Origin: Strongylocentrotus droebachiensis
Lineage: Eukaryota; Echinodermata; Echinoidea; Camarodonta; Strongylocentrotidae
Assembly: GCA_035222895.1 (NCBI GenBank)
Contig: JAVYIG010000879.1
Coordinates: forward strand, 62,001-126,000
Length of the DNA stretch: 64,000 bases
Direction: 5' to 3'
A program made the position numbers and the translations under genes. The notes under the pieces are model-generated. The model worked only from the letters and a program-made list of their open reading frames with translations, made no database searches and was not told the DNA's origin. Positions 52,273 through 58,192 of this stretch are shown piece after piece (position 1 is the first letter of the stretch; every line of letters begins with the position of its first letter).

Positions 52273-54889
52273 TTCTCCTGTCTTATTCTAAATATCTCTT
52301 TTCTATTTTAAATTTTAACTTTTCCTTGGGTACCTTTACTGATAATAAGTCTCTTCTTTTTCTGCCTCACCGTGTATAAATTAGTATCGTTCTCATCATC
52401 TCTCTTCTCACATTTTTTAATCTATAAAAGGGATGACCAAAACCAGGTACTGTCTAAATCGGAGAGGATGAAGGCCAAAACTAGAGCCAAGAAACTGAAG
52501 AGAAAAGACATCATCCAGGAGAAGAAACCTTGCAAGCAGACCAGGCTCAGCTGTTTCCATTTTGACCAACATCACTGGAAGACACCCCCATTCTGGAACG
52601 GTAAGAATCATGCCATCTATTCATCATATACAATGGTATTTTTATAAAGAACACTTATTGTAGCAGATTAGCTTTAAAGTGGGACTGCACTACTTGAAGC
52701 TACTTGCGCCCTCTATATAGCAAACAAAGCGTTACCCGATGGTCCCCCATGATCCCTTTTTTCTTATGTTAATTGAGAACTGATTTGATGAGATAACCCC
52801 ATGTCAGTGACTGTGCAGGGAGGTATAATCCCTCCTGGCTAAACTAGTGCAGATAGGCTTTAATAGAGGAGTTTTAGTCAAGTGGATAGAGCACCGGACT
52901 TGTTAATTATGCAAAGGTCATGGATTTTATCCCTGACATGACAATATAATGTCCAGTATGTCCTTAAACAAGGAATTTTAATCTACATTTGCAACTTGGT
53001 ATCAAAGATGATGAAAGCCTTTGTGATAGAGATTGCCATATGTGCCCTCACAGTGACCATACGGTAGGGATACTCCTCATGGAGTGGAGATGGTGCATGT
53101 AAAGGGAAAGTAATATGTAGAGACTAGAGAGATAGAAAGAGGGAGAGGGGGGAGGGGGGAAGCAAGAGAGATGGTGACAAAATATAATTTGATGGTGCAA
53201 ATGAATTTTGAGTTCCTGAGATTAAAATTTGTGTGAAACTTCCATGATCCAATATACCGGTGTGTTGGCTCAGTCAGTAGAGCGTCCGCCTCACAACCGG
53301 GAGGTCGTGGGTTCGAACCCCGGCCACGTCATACCAAAAGACGGAAGTTGCTGCTACCTTGTTTGGCGTTCAACAATAAGGGATAGAGCAACGTCGATCT
53401 GGCGCTACTCAGTAGCTGCTGGGCTCGCAATCAATTGGGCATAAAGAATTTCCATTTTGGGTTTAACTTACCGGTAATAAAATTTGGAGTGGACTTTTAA
53501 AAAAGATTATTATTGTTTCAAAATAATTTCATAGATTGTGGCTTTTCTCTTTTTTTCTATCTCACCACAGAGGGTGAGATTTGTGCTTGCCTAAACACCA
53601 TGAACAACTCGTACTTCTGTGTCAGGACCATCAACGCTACGCATAACTTCATATACTGTGAATATGTCACAAATTTTGTAGAGTACTTTGATATGACGTT
53701 AGGTGCAGATCCTTACCAGGTGAGTGAGCCATGGAACGTCGTATTTGTTGAGAGCCTGTAGGCTCTTTTTTAGCCCTGTAGTAGAGGGCCTTCTCTCTCT
53801 CTCTGTCTTGCTTTCTGTACATATCTTTATCTCTCTCTTGTTATATCTGTGTCTTTGTTTCTCTCTCTCTCTCTCTTTCTCTGTCTATCCGTGTGTCCTG
53901 CTTTCTTTATCTTTTTATCTCTCTCTCTTGTTAACTCCTCTCTCTCTGTCTTTATTTTTGTCTTCTCTCTCTCTCTATTTGTGTCTTAAATGTCTTAATT
54001 TTATTTATCTCTTGTTAAATCTTTCTCTTCCTTTATCTTTAGTTCTCTCTCTCTGTTTTGTATATACAAATGTTTTCTTGCTATACACCATTTGAGAAGT
54101 TTCCTTTATAGTATGCAATTACTGATTCAAGGTACTTCAAAGACAATATAAAGGGCAAGGTGAGATCAAATGCACAAATATAAATATAAGGACAACCAAA
54201 CTACATACAGGTCAAACTGGCTTTATAAAATAATGCACATGCAGTCACAGTTCTTGACAAGGATTTAAATAAACAAATAAAGATTCTACTATATACAACT
54301 GTAAATTATCCTTTCTTTTCTCCTGTCAATTTCTAGCTCGTCAACATAGCATACAGTCTAGATCCTGTATCAAAAGCAGAGCTACATAACCAGGTGGATG
54401 AACTAAGGACATGTAGGGGAAAGAAATGTTCACCATCATCAAAGAGGAGAAAAGGATCAAGAAAAAATGGTAATTACTAAATACTCTAAAACCAGGAACT
54501 GCATGATCTGCAAGAGTTGCAGGCAGGGAAATAAGCTGAGTTTTTGCAATTTGTCAAAGTTGCTGCAAAAATGGCACGTTTATAAATTGCAAAAGTTTGG
54601 TTTTACAGTATGCGGAATGTTCACTGCATGTGTAACTTTGTGTTTTTATGTAATATAAAGTCATTACAAAAGAATATTTTTTGAGTTTTTAGAAAGAGAG
54701 AAGGGGGGAGAAGTGAAGATAAAATAGAAGGTAAGATAATCAACTTGCACACAAAGTGAAAACAGTATGACCTGAAATTTATCTAATGAATGCATTAAAG
54801 ATTTATTAATTTATCTTTGCTCTTCAGGTGTATCGCAGCCTACGTCATTCTGGCAGACGCTACCACAGACGAGCAGGTATCTACCGTAA
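15798..54889 (+). CDS. Sulf: Extracellular heparan sulfate 6-O-endosulfatase (Sulf1/2 orthologue), 5'-incomplete, 14 exons
   Basis: Join of 15798-15948, 16778-16948, 38222-38372, 44055-44230, 46178-46297, 46837-46917, 47595-47712, 48266-48446, 50086-50237, 50695-51365, 52431-52600, 53571-53719, 54337-54469 and probably 54828-54889. Exons 1-13 splice in frame at GT-AG junctions and give 807 codons. The family removes 6-O-sulfates from heparan sulfate at the cell surface and so tunes Wnt, BMP, FGF and Hedgehog signalling. Visible landmarks are [17 protein letters not shown] (catalytic domain), [11 protein letters not shown] at about residues 176-186 (its Asp-His match the second metal-ligand pair of SULF1), a hydrophilic domain at about residues 284-700 with RGKR, and a Cys-rich C-terminal domain at about 695-795. 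Sequons are NYT, NDS, NET, NNS and NAT. The N-terminal exons with the signal peptide and formylglycine Cys are absent. Family assignment is very secure; SULF1 versus SULF2 cannot be decided because invertebrates usually have one gene. Confidence 0.95.
16029..16118 (+). pseudogene. Decayed tandem copy 1 of the 3' half of Sulf visible exon 1
   Basis: This stretch lines up with the last ~80 bases of exon 15798-15948 plus its donor region, about 161 bp downstream. In the exon's frame it reads KNSKSCN, stop, [17 protein letters not shown] Tyr codon has become TAG and the donor GT has become AT (cacagataagg), so it cannot act as a normal exon. It shares the exon's local flank, which points to tandem duplication rather than retrocopying. 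Confidence 0.8.
16187..16262 (+). pseudogene. Decayed tandem copy 2 of the 3' half of Sulf visible exon 1
   Basis: A second copy lies about 147 bp after copy 1. It keeps the blocks for KSKFCNYT and the end gattcaactatcgg, with a plausible donor gtatg. It has lost roughly 18-20 bases corresponding to LCRNGQ, which breaks the frame and brings TAA and TGA into phase. It is more decayed than copy 1. Confidence 0.75.
16303..16390. repeat. Short palindromic repeat (ctgctgagagcc family)
   Basis: The arms attatctgctgagagcc and agctctcagcggatgata are inverted to each other. Related copies appear at 29929-30015 and, in part, at 22965-23010. It lies in the first visible Sulf intron. Confidence 0.65.
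16778..16948 (+). CDS. Sulf: Sulf visible exon 2: catalytic domain
   Basis: Acceptor ttgttgtacag ends at 16777 and the donor is gtaagt at 16949. It starts with the last base of an Arg codon and encodes [20 protein letters not shown] followed by a [20 protein letters not shown] segment. The HGPED-AP block is a Sulf signature in the substrate-facing part of the sulfatase fold, and NDS is a sequon. The donor opens the 21.3-kb intron, the longest in the window. Confidence 0.95.
17385..17759. mobile_element. MITE family A, intact copy
   Basis: The 23-base terminal inverted repeats ttaaaggtaaagaccagtaatgg and ccaatactggtctttacctttaa have one mismatch. It is 375 bp with no coding capacity. The ends start and finish with TTAA, which could include a target duplication. 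Confidence 0.85.
18738..19246. mobile_element. MITE with ttaaaggtaatacaaagttttgg termini
   Basis: The left end ttaaaggtaatacaaagttt and right end aaactttgtattacctttaa are exact inverses over 20 bases, followed by a G-G extension on one side. 509 bp, non-coding. The termini resemble families A and C (TTAAAG...CTTTAA). Confidence 0.85.
19298..19500 (-). mobile_element. Non-LTR retrotransposon 3' end relic
   Basis: It starts on the plus strand with ttcagttcagttcagttcat, a tandem of AGTTC, followed by ttattcaaaaccacacaaaa. Read on the minus strand this is a LINE-type 3' UTR ending in a short tandem tail. No coding part. Confidence 0.4.
19720..20125. repeat. Purine-rich tract with (GA)n core
   Basis: G/A-rich DNA with poly-G near 19785 and a (GA)n run at about 19957-20000. 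The sequence ctagggatacactcctactaatg also recurs at 19663 and 19840, so a short local duplication is included. Confidence 0.75.
20728..21560 (-). mobile_element. 5'-truncated non-LTR retrotransposon (CR1/L2-like) with RT C-terminus
   Basis: The minus strand between 21364 and 21086 encodes HGYDTRN, then [20 protein letters not shown] and SLPKHVK, typical of the region after the reverse transcriptase domain in CR1/L2-type LINEs. Upstream, up to about 21560, are [13 protein letters not shown] and [15 protein letters not shown] with a frameshift between the blocks. The 3' UTR follows (ccgttggaaataagcctttt) and ends in an AATC tail at 20728-20769. It is a dead copy. Confidence 0.8.
21600..24480. 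other. Intronic AT-rich DNA
   Basis: No exon seen. It holds a poly-G run near 21883-21896, degenerate TTAGGG-like repeat at 23050-23135, a SINE tail in reverse (gataataataataatataaa then ttataaagcgctta, 23253-23295) and two related blocks with tttggcaatgtcccagttga and tttggcaatatcccatttga (22584, 22765). Confidence 0.5.
23041..23215 (-). repeat. TTAGGG-like degenerate array in a dispersed repeat
   Basis: Contains aggttagggccaggg and gggatagggttagggttatgg, then gagggaacaattgttgctcg. The inverse order occurs at 50390-50575 and 55412-55575. The shared flank shows one repeat family rather than telomere remnants alone. Confidence 0.55.
24483..24915. mobile_element. GC-rich element with repeated GGAGCGCTC palindromes
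   Basis: 24501-24540 and 24631-24672 are inverted copies (ggagcgctctggagcgctct, then agacccgctcctc). An inner hairpin joins cgttctcactcac with gtgagtgagaacg (24484-24570). A further ggagcgctcta lies at the right end (24900-24910). It stands out sharply from the AT-rich flanks and has no coding capacity. Confidence 0.6.
25908..26175. repeat. (GA)n microsatellite with GACA parts
   Basis: About 270 bases mainly of GA and GACA, with an uninterrupted (GA)n at about 26000-26058. The serine/leucine and arginine/glutamate frames on either strand are artefacts. Confidence 0.95.
27324..27357. repeat. Poly-C run
   Basis: More than 30 consecutive C. Its length is likely to be uncertain in the assembly. 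Confidence 0.95.
27890..29345. repeat. Tandem array, about 330-bp unit, four or more copies
   Basis: ggaacaattgtaacaataa recurs at about 28057, 28398, 28720 and 29059, and gttatatttactgtcattta, gatgattcaaaaccataaat and gtttagagctgaac recur in register. Units differ by several percent with small gaps. The first unit is partly replaced by unrelated sequence. No coding capacity. Confidence 0.9.
29346..31560. other. Intronic DNA
   Basis: No exon seen. A copy of the ctgttgagagcc palindrome family lies at 29929-30015 and a poly-C run at 31279-31296. A complex, non-repetitive patch at 30300-30590 may be worth a conservation test. Confidence 0.45.
31594..31760. repeat. (GGGA)n microsatellite
   Basis: About 15 uninterrupted GGGA units with a short poly-G run, then GAAG and GA repeats. 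Weak purine-rich sequence continues to about 32160. Confidence 0.95.
32161..34375. other. Intronic AT-rich DNA
   Basis: No exon seen. A poly-G run lies at 32399-32414. A short CCCC-rich block at 32990-33140 (agcccccgaaatgcc, agtgccccctaaaatt, agcccccaaaattt) is an irregular repeat of unknown kind. Confidence 0.45.
34380..34560. repeat. (GA)n microsatellite
   Basis: Two long (GA)n runs separated by ggagtccggaggg (about 34455-34540), in a purine-rich setting. Confidence 0.95.
35440..35640. repeat. (CT)n microsatellite
   Basis: CT-rich tract with long pure runs at 35447-35510, plus a short (TA)n at about 35592 and (CT)n again at 35625-35640. Confidence 0.9.
35651..35984. mobile_element. GC-rich MITE with tatggtcac termini
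   Basis: The ends ttatgctatggtcacataac and gatttgtgaccatagcttaa match as inverted repeats at 17 of 20 positions. Inside, agtagcctgctcgg and ccgagcaggctact form an exact 14-bp inverted pair, and the core is full of cggcggccg-type palindromes. 334 bp, non-coding. Confidence 0.8.
35985..38221. other. Intronic AT-rich DNA
   Basis: No exon seen. Holds a poly-T run (36706-36731) next to purine-rich repeats (36660-36900). Confidence 0.5.
38222..38372 (+). CDS. Sulf: Sulf visible exon 3: catalytic domain
   Basis: Acceptor ctctactccag ends at 38221; donor gtgagt at 38373. Fifty full codons follow the completed split Arg. The N-terminal part [20 protein letters not shown] and the C-terminal part [18 protein letters not shown] match conserved Sulf blocks; the LQRKRL-LSVDD block is near-invariant in the family. 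It ends in phase 0. Confidence 0.95.
38373..44054. other. Sulf intron 3
   Basis: No exon seen. Poly-G runs lie at 41115-41128 and 41636-41659 and (GA)n at 41077-41102. Inverted copies of a roughly 90-bp block (tcataattcctgcaaagttctacag) lie at 40290-40400 and 43440-43620; the second contains gcatctgtgtgaaat twice. A complex patch at 38815-39060 could be regulatory but has no direct evidence. Confidence 0.5.
44055..44230 (+). CDS. Sulf: Sulf visible exon 4: metal-ligand Asp-His motif
   Basis: Acceptor ttttatatacag ends at 44054; donor gtcagt at 44231. The exon starts in phase 0 with [18 protein letters not shown], continues [18 protein letters not shown] and ends with [17 protein letters not shown] plus a split Arg. 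In SULF1 the Asp and His of the corresponding DHGYH motif complete the calcium site around formylglycine, and both residues are kept here. This supports an active enzyme if the upstream exons are intact. Confidence 0.95.
44262..45522. mobile_element. Helentron-like (Helitron2) non-autonomous element
   Basis: taggtgggctg at the left edge (44262, and again at 44321 in an exact 59-bp duplication) is the exact inverse of cagcccaccta at 45481-45491. The right copy is followed at once by a perfect hairpin (tacttgtt/aacaagta, 45492-45510) and then ttatatgtctag. This asymmetric order, with a subterminal inverted repeat plus 3' stem-loop and CTAG, fits Helitron/Helentron ends. The core has CG-rich repeats such as cgcgcgtgcgcgta. 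No coding capacity. It lies in Sulf intron 4. Confidence 0.55.
45898..46020 (-). mobile_element. Non-LTR retrotransposon 3' end relic
   Basis: The plus strand starts ttgagtttgagtttgagttt, a tandem tail, followed by attaacaacaaaaataataa and gagccctgctctaagg. Read in reverse this is the 3' end of a LINE with a short tandem tail. Confidence 0.4.
46178..46297 (+). CDS. Sulf: Sulf visible exon 5: catalytic domain C-terminal part
   Basis: Acceptor gaaaaatgtag ends at 46177; donor gtgagt at 46298. It encodes [20 protein letters not shown] followed by [19 protein letters not shown]. The [13 protein letters not shown] block is shared by most type I sulfatases. Both junctions split codons (Arg before, Asn after), and the frame is continuous with its neighbours. 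Confidence 0.95.
46632..46790. mobile_element. MITE related to family B, short form
   Basis: Begins cagggggggtgtttcacac and ends tttgtgaaaagggtccctg, an imperfect inverted pair. 159 bp, in Sulf intron 5. Confidence 0.6.
46837..46917 (+). CDS. Sulf: Sulf visible exon 6: end of catalytic domain
   Basis: This 81-bp exon has acceptor tttcatattcaaag (weak pyrimidine tract) and donor gtaagt at 46918. It encodes [20 protein letters not shown] followed by SFLVEK. W-RE/DSFLVE is the conserved family block that closes the sulfatase domain before the hydrophilic domain. Phase agrees on both sides. Confidence 0.93.
47061..47277. mobile_element. Fold-back element with 99-bp arms
   Basis: 47061-47159 and 47178-47277 are near-perfect inverted copies (gtccaaatattgaaaacca at the outer edge, agcaaaataacagtgatttcc at the centre) with an 18-base loop. 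It fills a third of Sulf intron 6, so the pre-mRNA could form a hairpin of about 99 bp. Confidence 0.85.
47595..47712 (+). CDS. Sulf: Sulf visible exon 7: start of hydrophilic domain
   Basis: Acceptor ttctacaacag ends at 47594; donor gttaga at 47713, a weaker but valid site. It encodes [20 protein letters not shown] followed by [19 protein letters not shown]. The Cys pair and the closing PPCKWGQ match the C-E-P-G-QKW region of vertebrate SULFs, where the hydrophilic domain begins. The exon ends in phase 0. Confidence 0.93.
48266..48446 (+). CDS. Sulf: Sulf visible exon 8: hydrophilic domain, basic segment
   Basis: Acceptor tctcatctcacag ends at 48265; donor gtaggt at 48447. It starts [17 protein letters not shown], matching the conserved C-ED-G-L-KC block, and then becomes strongly basic ([28 protein letters not shown]). 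Basic residues of the hydrophilic domain bind heparan sulfate in vertebrate SULFs. A second in-frame donor four bases on is possible but does not match the phase of the next exon. Confidence 0.93.
48491..48801. mobile_element. MITE family B copy in Sulf intron 8
   Basis: Termini ggggggtgtttcacaaagat and atctttgtgaaacacccccc are exact inverses over 20 bases, and the match continues inward (aagttgaactt/aagtttgactt). 311 bp, starting just 44 bases after the exon 8 donor. Confidence 0.85.
49099..49530. mobile_element. Candidate MITE, CG-rich interior
   Basis: The ends ttaactctta and taagagttaa are inverse, with nearby cctgcc and ggcagc. The interior has many gcgc-containing words and two copies of attagcactgtggcac. 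An open frame at 49116-49379 has no known domain and is probably chance. Confidence 0.5.
50086..50237 (+). CDS. Sulf: Sulf visible exon 9: furin-type site and acidic switch
   Basis: Acceptor ttgatgtacag ends at 50085; donor gtaagg at 50238. It encodes [20 protein letters not shown] followed by acidic residues, an NET sequon and [21 protein letters not shown] fits the furin consensus R-X-K/R-R and lies where vertebrate SULFs have their processing region, just before a Glu-rich run. Processing itself is inferred. Confidence 0.93.
50390..50575 (+). repeat. CCCTAA-like degenerate array in a dispersed repeat
   Basis: Contains aaccataacccctaacctg and ggtaaccctaaccatg, then atctttgaagaaataagtc and gagcaattgttgcgagagc. 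The same order is seen at 55412-55575. It lies in Sulf intron 9. Confidence 0.6.
50695..51365 (+). CDS. Sulf: Sulf visible exon 10: large hydrophilic-domain exon with acidic insert
   Basis: Acceptor tcttcatgcag ends at 50694; donor gtgagt at 51366. The 671 bp give 223 codons. The start ([20 protein letters not shown], then [14 protein letters not shown]) matches the conserved helical block of SULFs and is probably coiled coil. The rest is low complexity: a run of five Asp then Glu-Asp near 50900, a Glu/Gly/Arg/Asn-rich middle, a CTC pair, and a final ~60 residues that are about half Asp or Glu. The acidic part appears longer than in vertebrate SULFs. It is in one open frame between good splice sites, so it is not an artefact of intron retention. 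Confidence 0.92.
52197..52270. repeat. (TC)n followed by (TA)n
   Basis: Simple repeat in Sulf intron 10, with (TC)n at about 52196-52221 and (AT)n at about 52241-52270. Confidence 0.95.
52431..52600 (+). CDS. Sulf: Sulf visible exon 11: basic segment and start of C-terminal domain
   Basis: Acceptor aatctataaaag ends at 52430; donor gtaaga at 52601. It encodes a basic stretch ([20 protein letters not shown]) and then [18 protein letters not shown], which matches the vertebrate L-CF-HD--HW-T-PFWN block at the start of the Cys-rich C-terminal domain. This ends the hydrophilic domain. Confidence 0.95.
52673..52863. mobile_element. MITE family C, copy 2
   Basis: Begins tttaaagtgggactgcacta and ends taggctttaa; shares ggtcccccatgatcc and gccctctatatag with copy 3. 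In Sulf intron 11. Confidence 0.8.
52868..53110 (+). mobile_element. Degraded tRNA-derived SINE
   Basis: A head with tagtcaagtggatagagcac (box A-like) and ggtcatggattttatccc (decayed box B). The body has a block with tactcctcatggagtgga that is also seen near 60225. In Sulf intron 11. Confidence 0.45.
53259..53331 (+). tRNA. tRNA-Val(CAC)-like head of a SINE
   Basis: 73 bases fold as a tRNA: acceptor ggtgtgt/ccacgtc with a G-T pair, a T-G pair and one mismatch, D arm gctc/gagc, anticodon loop ctcacaa (CAC, 53292-53294), and T loop ttcgaac with a weak outer pair. Boxes A and B are good. The unpaired positions and the SINE-like body that follows (ttgctgctaccttgtttggc, to about 53440) argue for a SINE head rather than a working tRNA gene. 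Confidence 0.6.
53332..53500 (+). mobile_element. Body of tRNA-Val-derived SINE
   Basis: Follows the tRNA-like head with ttgctgctaccttgtttggc and aataagggatagagcaac, phrases seen in tRNA-derived SINEs of marine invertebrates (from general knowledge, not checked). The 3' limit is vague. In Sulf intron 11. Confidence 0.5.
53571..53719 (+). CDS. Sulf: Sulf visible exon 12: C-terminal domain
   Basis: Acceptor tatctcaccacag ends at 53570; donor gtgagt at 53720. It encodes [40 protein letters not shown] and MTLGADPYQ. The NxSY/FC-RT-N-THNF-CE-FVEYFD-DPYQ pattern is among the best conserved parts of Sulfs and resembles the C-terminal region of glucosamine-6-sulfatases. Sequons NNS and NAT are present. 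It ends in phase 0. Confidence 0.95.
53792..54055. repeat. Imperfect (CT)n tract
   Basis: Pyrimidine-rich sequence occupying nearly half of Sulf intron 12. The leucine/serine open frame here is an artefact. Confidence 0.9.
54337..54469 (+). CDS. Sulf: Sulf visible exon 13: penultimate coding exon
   Basis: Acceptor gtcaatttctag ends at 54336; donor gtaatt at 54470. It encodes [20 protein letters not shown] followed by [18 protein letters not shown] and a basic end GSRKN. The ELR-C-G-K-C block corresponds to the end of the vertebrate C-terminal domain. It ends in phase 1 with donor at AAT-G. If unspliced, the frame reaches TAA at 54478-54480 after four more codons (GNY and stop), a possible short end of the protein. 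Confidence 0.9.
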
Positions 54890-54938
54890 CACTCGCAGAC
54901 TCGCAAAGAAAACTGCTGCTCAAGCTGTTGATGCCTAA
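54828..54938 (+). CDS. Sulf: Candidate Sulf terminal exon (frame uncertain)
   Basis: A strong acceptor (ctttgctcttcag) ends at 54827 and the next ~110 bases are clearly richer in GC than the flanks. Phase from the previous exon gives [20 protein letters not shown] and stop at 54887-54889. A different frame, starting in phase 0, reads [20 protein letters not shown] and ends at TAA 54936-54938, with more coding-like codon use and a basic composition like the preceding exon. The latter would need a one-base difference, for example in the six-A run at 54462-54467. The exon is likely; the frame is unresolved. Confidence 0.55.
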   Translation: MYRSLRHSGRRYHRRAGIYRNTRRLAKKTAAQAVDA

Positions 54939-55411
54939 CCTAACCAAAAATGGTGCTTACTTTGCTTTTTCTGTGCATGCTTTAGTCGTAGTAATTAAAG
55001 CAGCAGCAGCAGTAGTGATAAAGCCTTGTTTTTTCTTGACAGTAAATCATCAGCATTATTGAATATTCACAGATACAAAATATACTTTAAAAGAAAAAAC
55101 CCAAGTGCTGCTGCAAACTAAAATCAATGTACATGTAGTAAGTGTAAATGAATTGCAAATGGGGATGAAAAAACAAGAAGTAGAGTGCAAAGGCTGCTAT
55201 GTGCACTGGTTGGTCTGTTTGAAGACCTGCTTTCTTGTAAGAGACAGACACGACGTGCTCTACGCTATTGTCATGTTTCTATTGTTTTATTTTTCACTGC
55301 AAGATTCTTTAGGTGGTTATTCATGTCATATGGGAACGAACCTTTTGTTTTGATCTATTACAAGTGATATCGGTTGTACATTATATGTAGAAACAACAAT
55401 TAACTCTGCAT

Positions 55412-55575
55412 TGAATATACTACACTAACCAAATTCCTAACTTCTATTCTGGACCAAACACTATTAAAGCCTGACCCTAACCCTAGTCCTAACCCGGAAC
55501 CCGACTAAATGCAACCTTAACCCTAACCCTAATATATATCTTTGAAAAAATAAAGCCCAGTGCCAATATTGCAGG
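55412..55575 (+). repeat. CCCTAA-like degenerate array, second copy
   Basis: Contains tgaccctaaccctagtccta and ccttaaccctaaccctaa, then atctttgaaaaaataaagcc. Same family as 50390-50575. Confidence 0.6.
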
Positions 55576-56639
55576 AGACAATTTATGATTACCTATTTAT
55601 GTGATTGCTATGTAGAAAATATCAAATAATCTCCCTGTACCACATTGTATTGATCTTGGGATAGATATACCAAAGGCTTCAAGTATACTTGACTTTTGTC
55701 CAGAGCAAAATTAATCTATACTGACTTCTTCTTTTTTAAGCCAATGACATTTCTAGGGTTTCCCATGGGTTAACTTTTCTAACATTTTTTGTTGGACTTA
55801 GAAGTACTTTTTTGTTGCCATTGTTTGTGCAATATTTCACGTGTGGCAAACCATTGACAGTGCAGAGACGCAAAGAAAGCAACCAAAGTGTTGATAGGGC
55901 AAATGAGATTTGTTTTCCCCAAACCAAAAGAAATAGATCTTGTAGCCTCCCAGATACATGAAGCACTTGATTTTTCTTCTATAGGGCATTTTTTTTGGTT
56001 CAAAATTCAAACAGAGCTCATGCGAGGAGAAAATTCAGGTTCCAGGGAGTAATATTGATCAAGGTTTTATTTCAAAGTATGGCCTAATTTAGCTTAACCA
56101 AGAAATGTGCTTTTACTGCTGTTCTGACTTCTTTCGTAGTAAGTGTTGCTAAGTGACAACTAGCGCAATATTTTGTTTTCTTCAGCAAATGAAATTTCTA
56201 GGGTTTCCCAGAGCTTTTTCCTTTTTTCCAAGAGTTCAGTAGGTCTTGCTTTGCCGTTATTTAGATATAGAAATCATTAACGCAGATAATATGTGGAATG
56301 CTTTGGCATCCAGCTGCAAAAATATATTTATAGTAAAGGAAATTGTCAATTTAATTGTTCCTCAGATATCTTTTTGCTTTGTTGGCCTGTTAAGTGTTTT
56401 TTTTTATGGAATTGTGCTCCTTTTCTTTATTCCTTTTGAGCTTCCCCCTCCAACAGCAGTTTTGAAATTGAAAAATTTTGGTGAATATGTTTTAAATCTA
56501 CTCTTAACAATGTCTGTGAATGCTACACAGATGTTGTAAGCCAAGAAAAAAAGGGCCTCTTTTTAGAAGGAAACCACTTTGTAATTTGTTGCATCACGAG
56601 TGCATGTATCAGGACAAAATATCATTGTCGTTTACTGCT

Positions 56640-56815
56640 GCTGCTGCTGATGTAGTTGTTATTTTTATCATCATTATAATCATCATCTTGATGACTAATC
56701 ACCACCACCATCATTATTATCTTCACCATCATAATCATCTTTTTCATATTCATCTTCATCATCATCTTCATCATGATCATGCTCATGATTTTTACAATCA
56801 TCATTTAAATACTGT
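56640..56815. repeat. CAT/CAC-rich microsatellite
   Basis: Imperfect (CAT)n and (ATC)n, giving histidine-rich or methionine-rich chance frames. Confidence 0.9.
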
Positions 56816-56961
56816 TATTTATTAATTTTATTTGTGATATTGATGTTATCATAATCATTCATATAGTTGTTTATGTGTTTTTGTGTGTTTATTAACACTA
56901 ACACTTTTTTCTCCATTAAAATCATCATTATCTGTTTTTTGTTTTCCTTTCTATTTTGCAG

Positions 56962-57158
56962 TAGAGAACTATGGAATGGATGGGAGGGATAACACTTTGA
57001 TGTACAGCTCAAATACCCAACGCAGACACTGCAATTTACATGTACATTTATGTCAAGACCAACATTATTATGCATTCTACCCGTTACTTTTGTTGTTTCT
57101 TATCGTGGAAATGAAATGCAATACACAGCTATTTTTTCATACCGTATATTTTAAATGA
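56962..57158 (+). CDS. Alternative candidate Sulf terminal exon
   Basis: A very good pyrimidine tract and acceptor (ttcctttctattttgcag) ends at 56961. Joined to the phase-1 end of exon 13 it reads VENYGMDGRDNTLMYSSN and TQRRHC, then a hydrophobic tail, stopping at 57156-57158. The start weakly resembles the MD-G-KDGGSYE---FQRRK tail of vertebrate SULF2. It may be an alternative or decoy exon; the hydrophobic end is unlike known Sulfs. Confidence 0.25.
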
Positions 57159-58172
57159 ATCAAAGAAGACTCTATTGAAATTGATTGCATGTTTTGGGCA
57201 TGGGTATTTATCATTTTTTTCAGGTTTGTGTAGGATTTCCTTTTGATGGCCAAGTATATCCCGGTACATTTTTTTTTTAAAGGGCTATGTTTCTGCCCCT
57301 GATTTGGGAAGGAAAGTGTGGGTATATGAAATGGAGGTATTATCTTTTTTTTAAAGTATCATTTGGAGCATTGATTTTTCATTTTAATTAAACATTTTTG
57401 GGGCAAAACAATGAAGAAGATATCAAGCTACAGTTTGATTTCATGGGACACTTTGACAGGGCAATATACTGAATACTCTTTCTGAAGTTTTATCTTGATA
57501 ATGAATGCGTATCCCAGTGTCTAAATGTACAGGACTACCTTCAATTTACAAGTGATGAATGTGTTTTTTCACTATGGATACATCATATTAATATAATGTT
57601 TTACAGCAATGAACTGGCATTAAACATCTGTTTAAATCAAACACGATAAAAGCATGAAATCAGTTATTCTTCATTAACTTGTTGATATTTACCTGAATGG
57701 AGTGGTATGTGTTGTAAGATTGTTTTTTTACCAATGTATGAAATATCATGTGGAAACATACAATTAATACATGTACTATATGTGGGATATGGTAGGCAAA
57801 ACCTTCATACACCTTGTGAATTTGAATCTCCCACGAGATTGTATTGATTTTACAATATATTAATGCCTCCATTGACAGTCTACCTAGACATGTCAAATTA
57901 CTGGTATTCAAATGTCTCAATAATACTCAGAAAATAATTTTTTGATTTGGTATATTGTATTCCTATGTGCTCACAATGCTGCCATTGAATGTTTGAGAAT
58001 ATTTCTGTCATGATGGTTTGTAGATCTATAGTTTCAATTCTCAGATTGTAGTTATATGTCAGACACAATGTCTACACTAGTGGGGGATCTTACAAGATAC
58101 CAAGAATTTAACAAGCACGATATAATCTCACAAAGAGGAAATATGTGTATGAAGACTGTTGCAGCATTAGTG

Positions 58173-58192
58173 GGGGGGGGGGGGGGGGGGGG
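58173..58192. repeat. Poly-G run
   Basis: 20 consecutive G; the exact length is likely to be uncertain. Confidence 0.9.

Noticed and set aside
53724..54095. 123-codon plus-strand frame within Sulf intron 12
   Set aside because: CT-rich repeat; lies between two well-supported exons in another frame.
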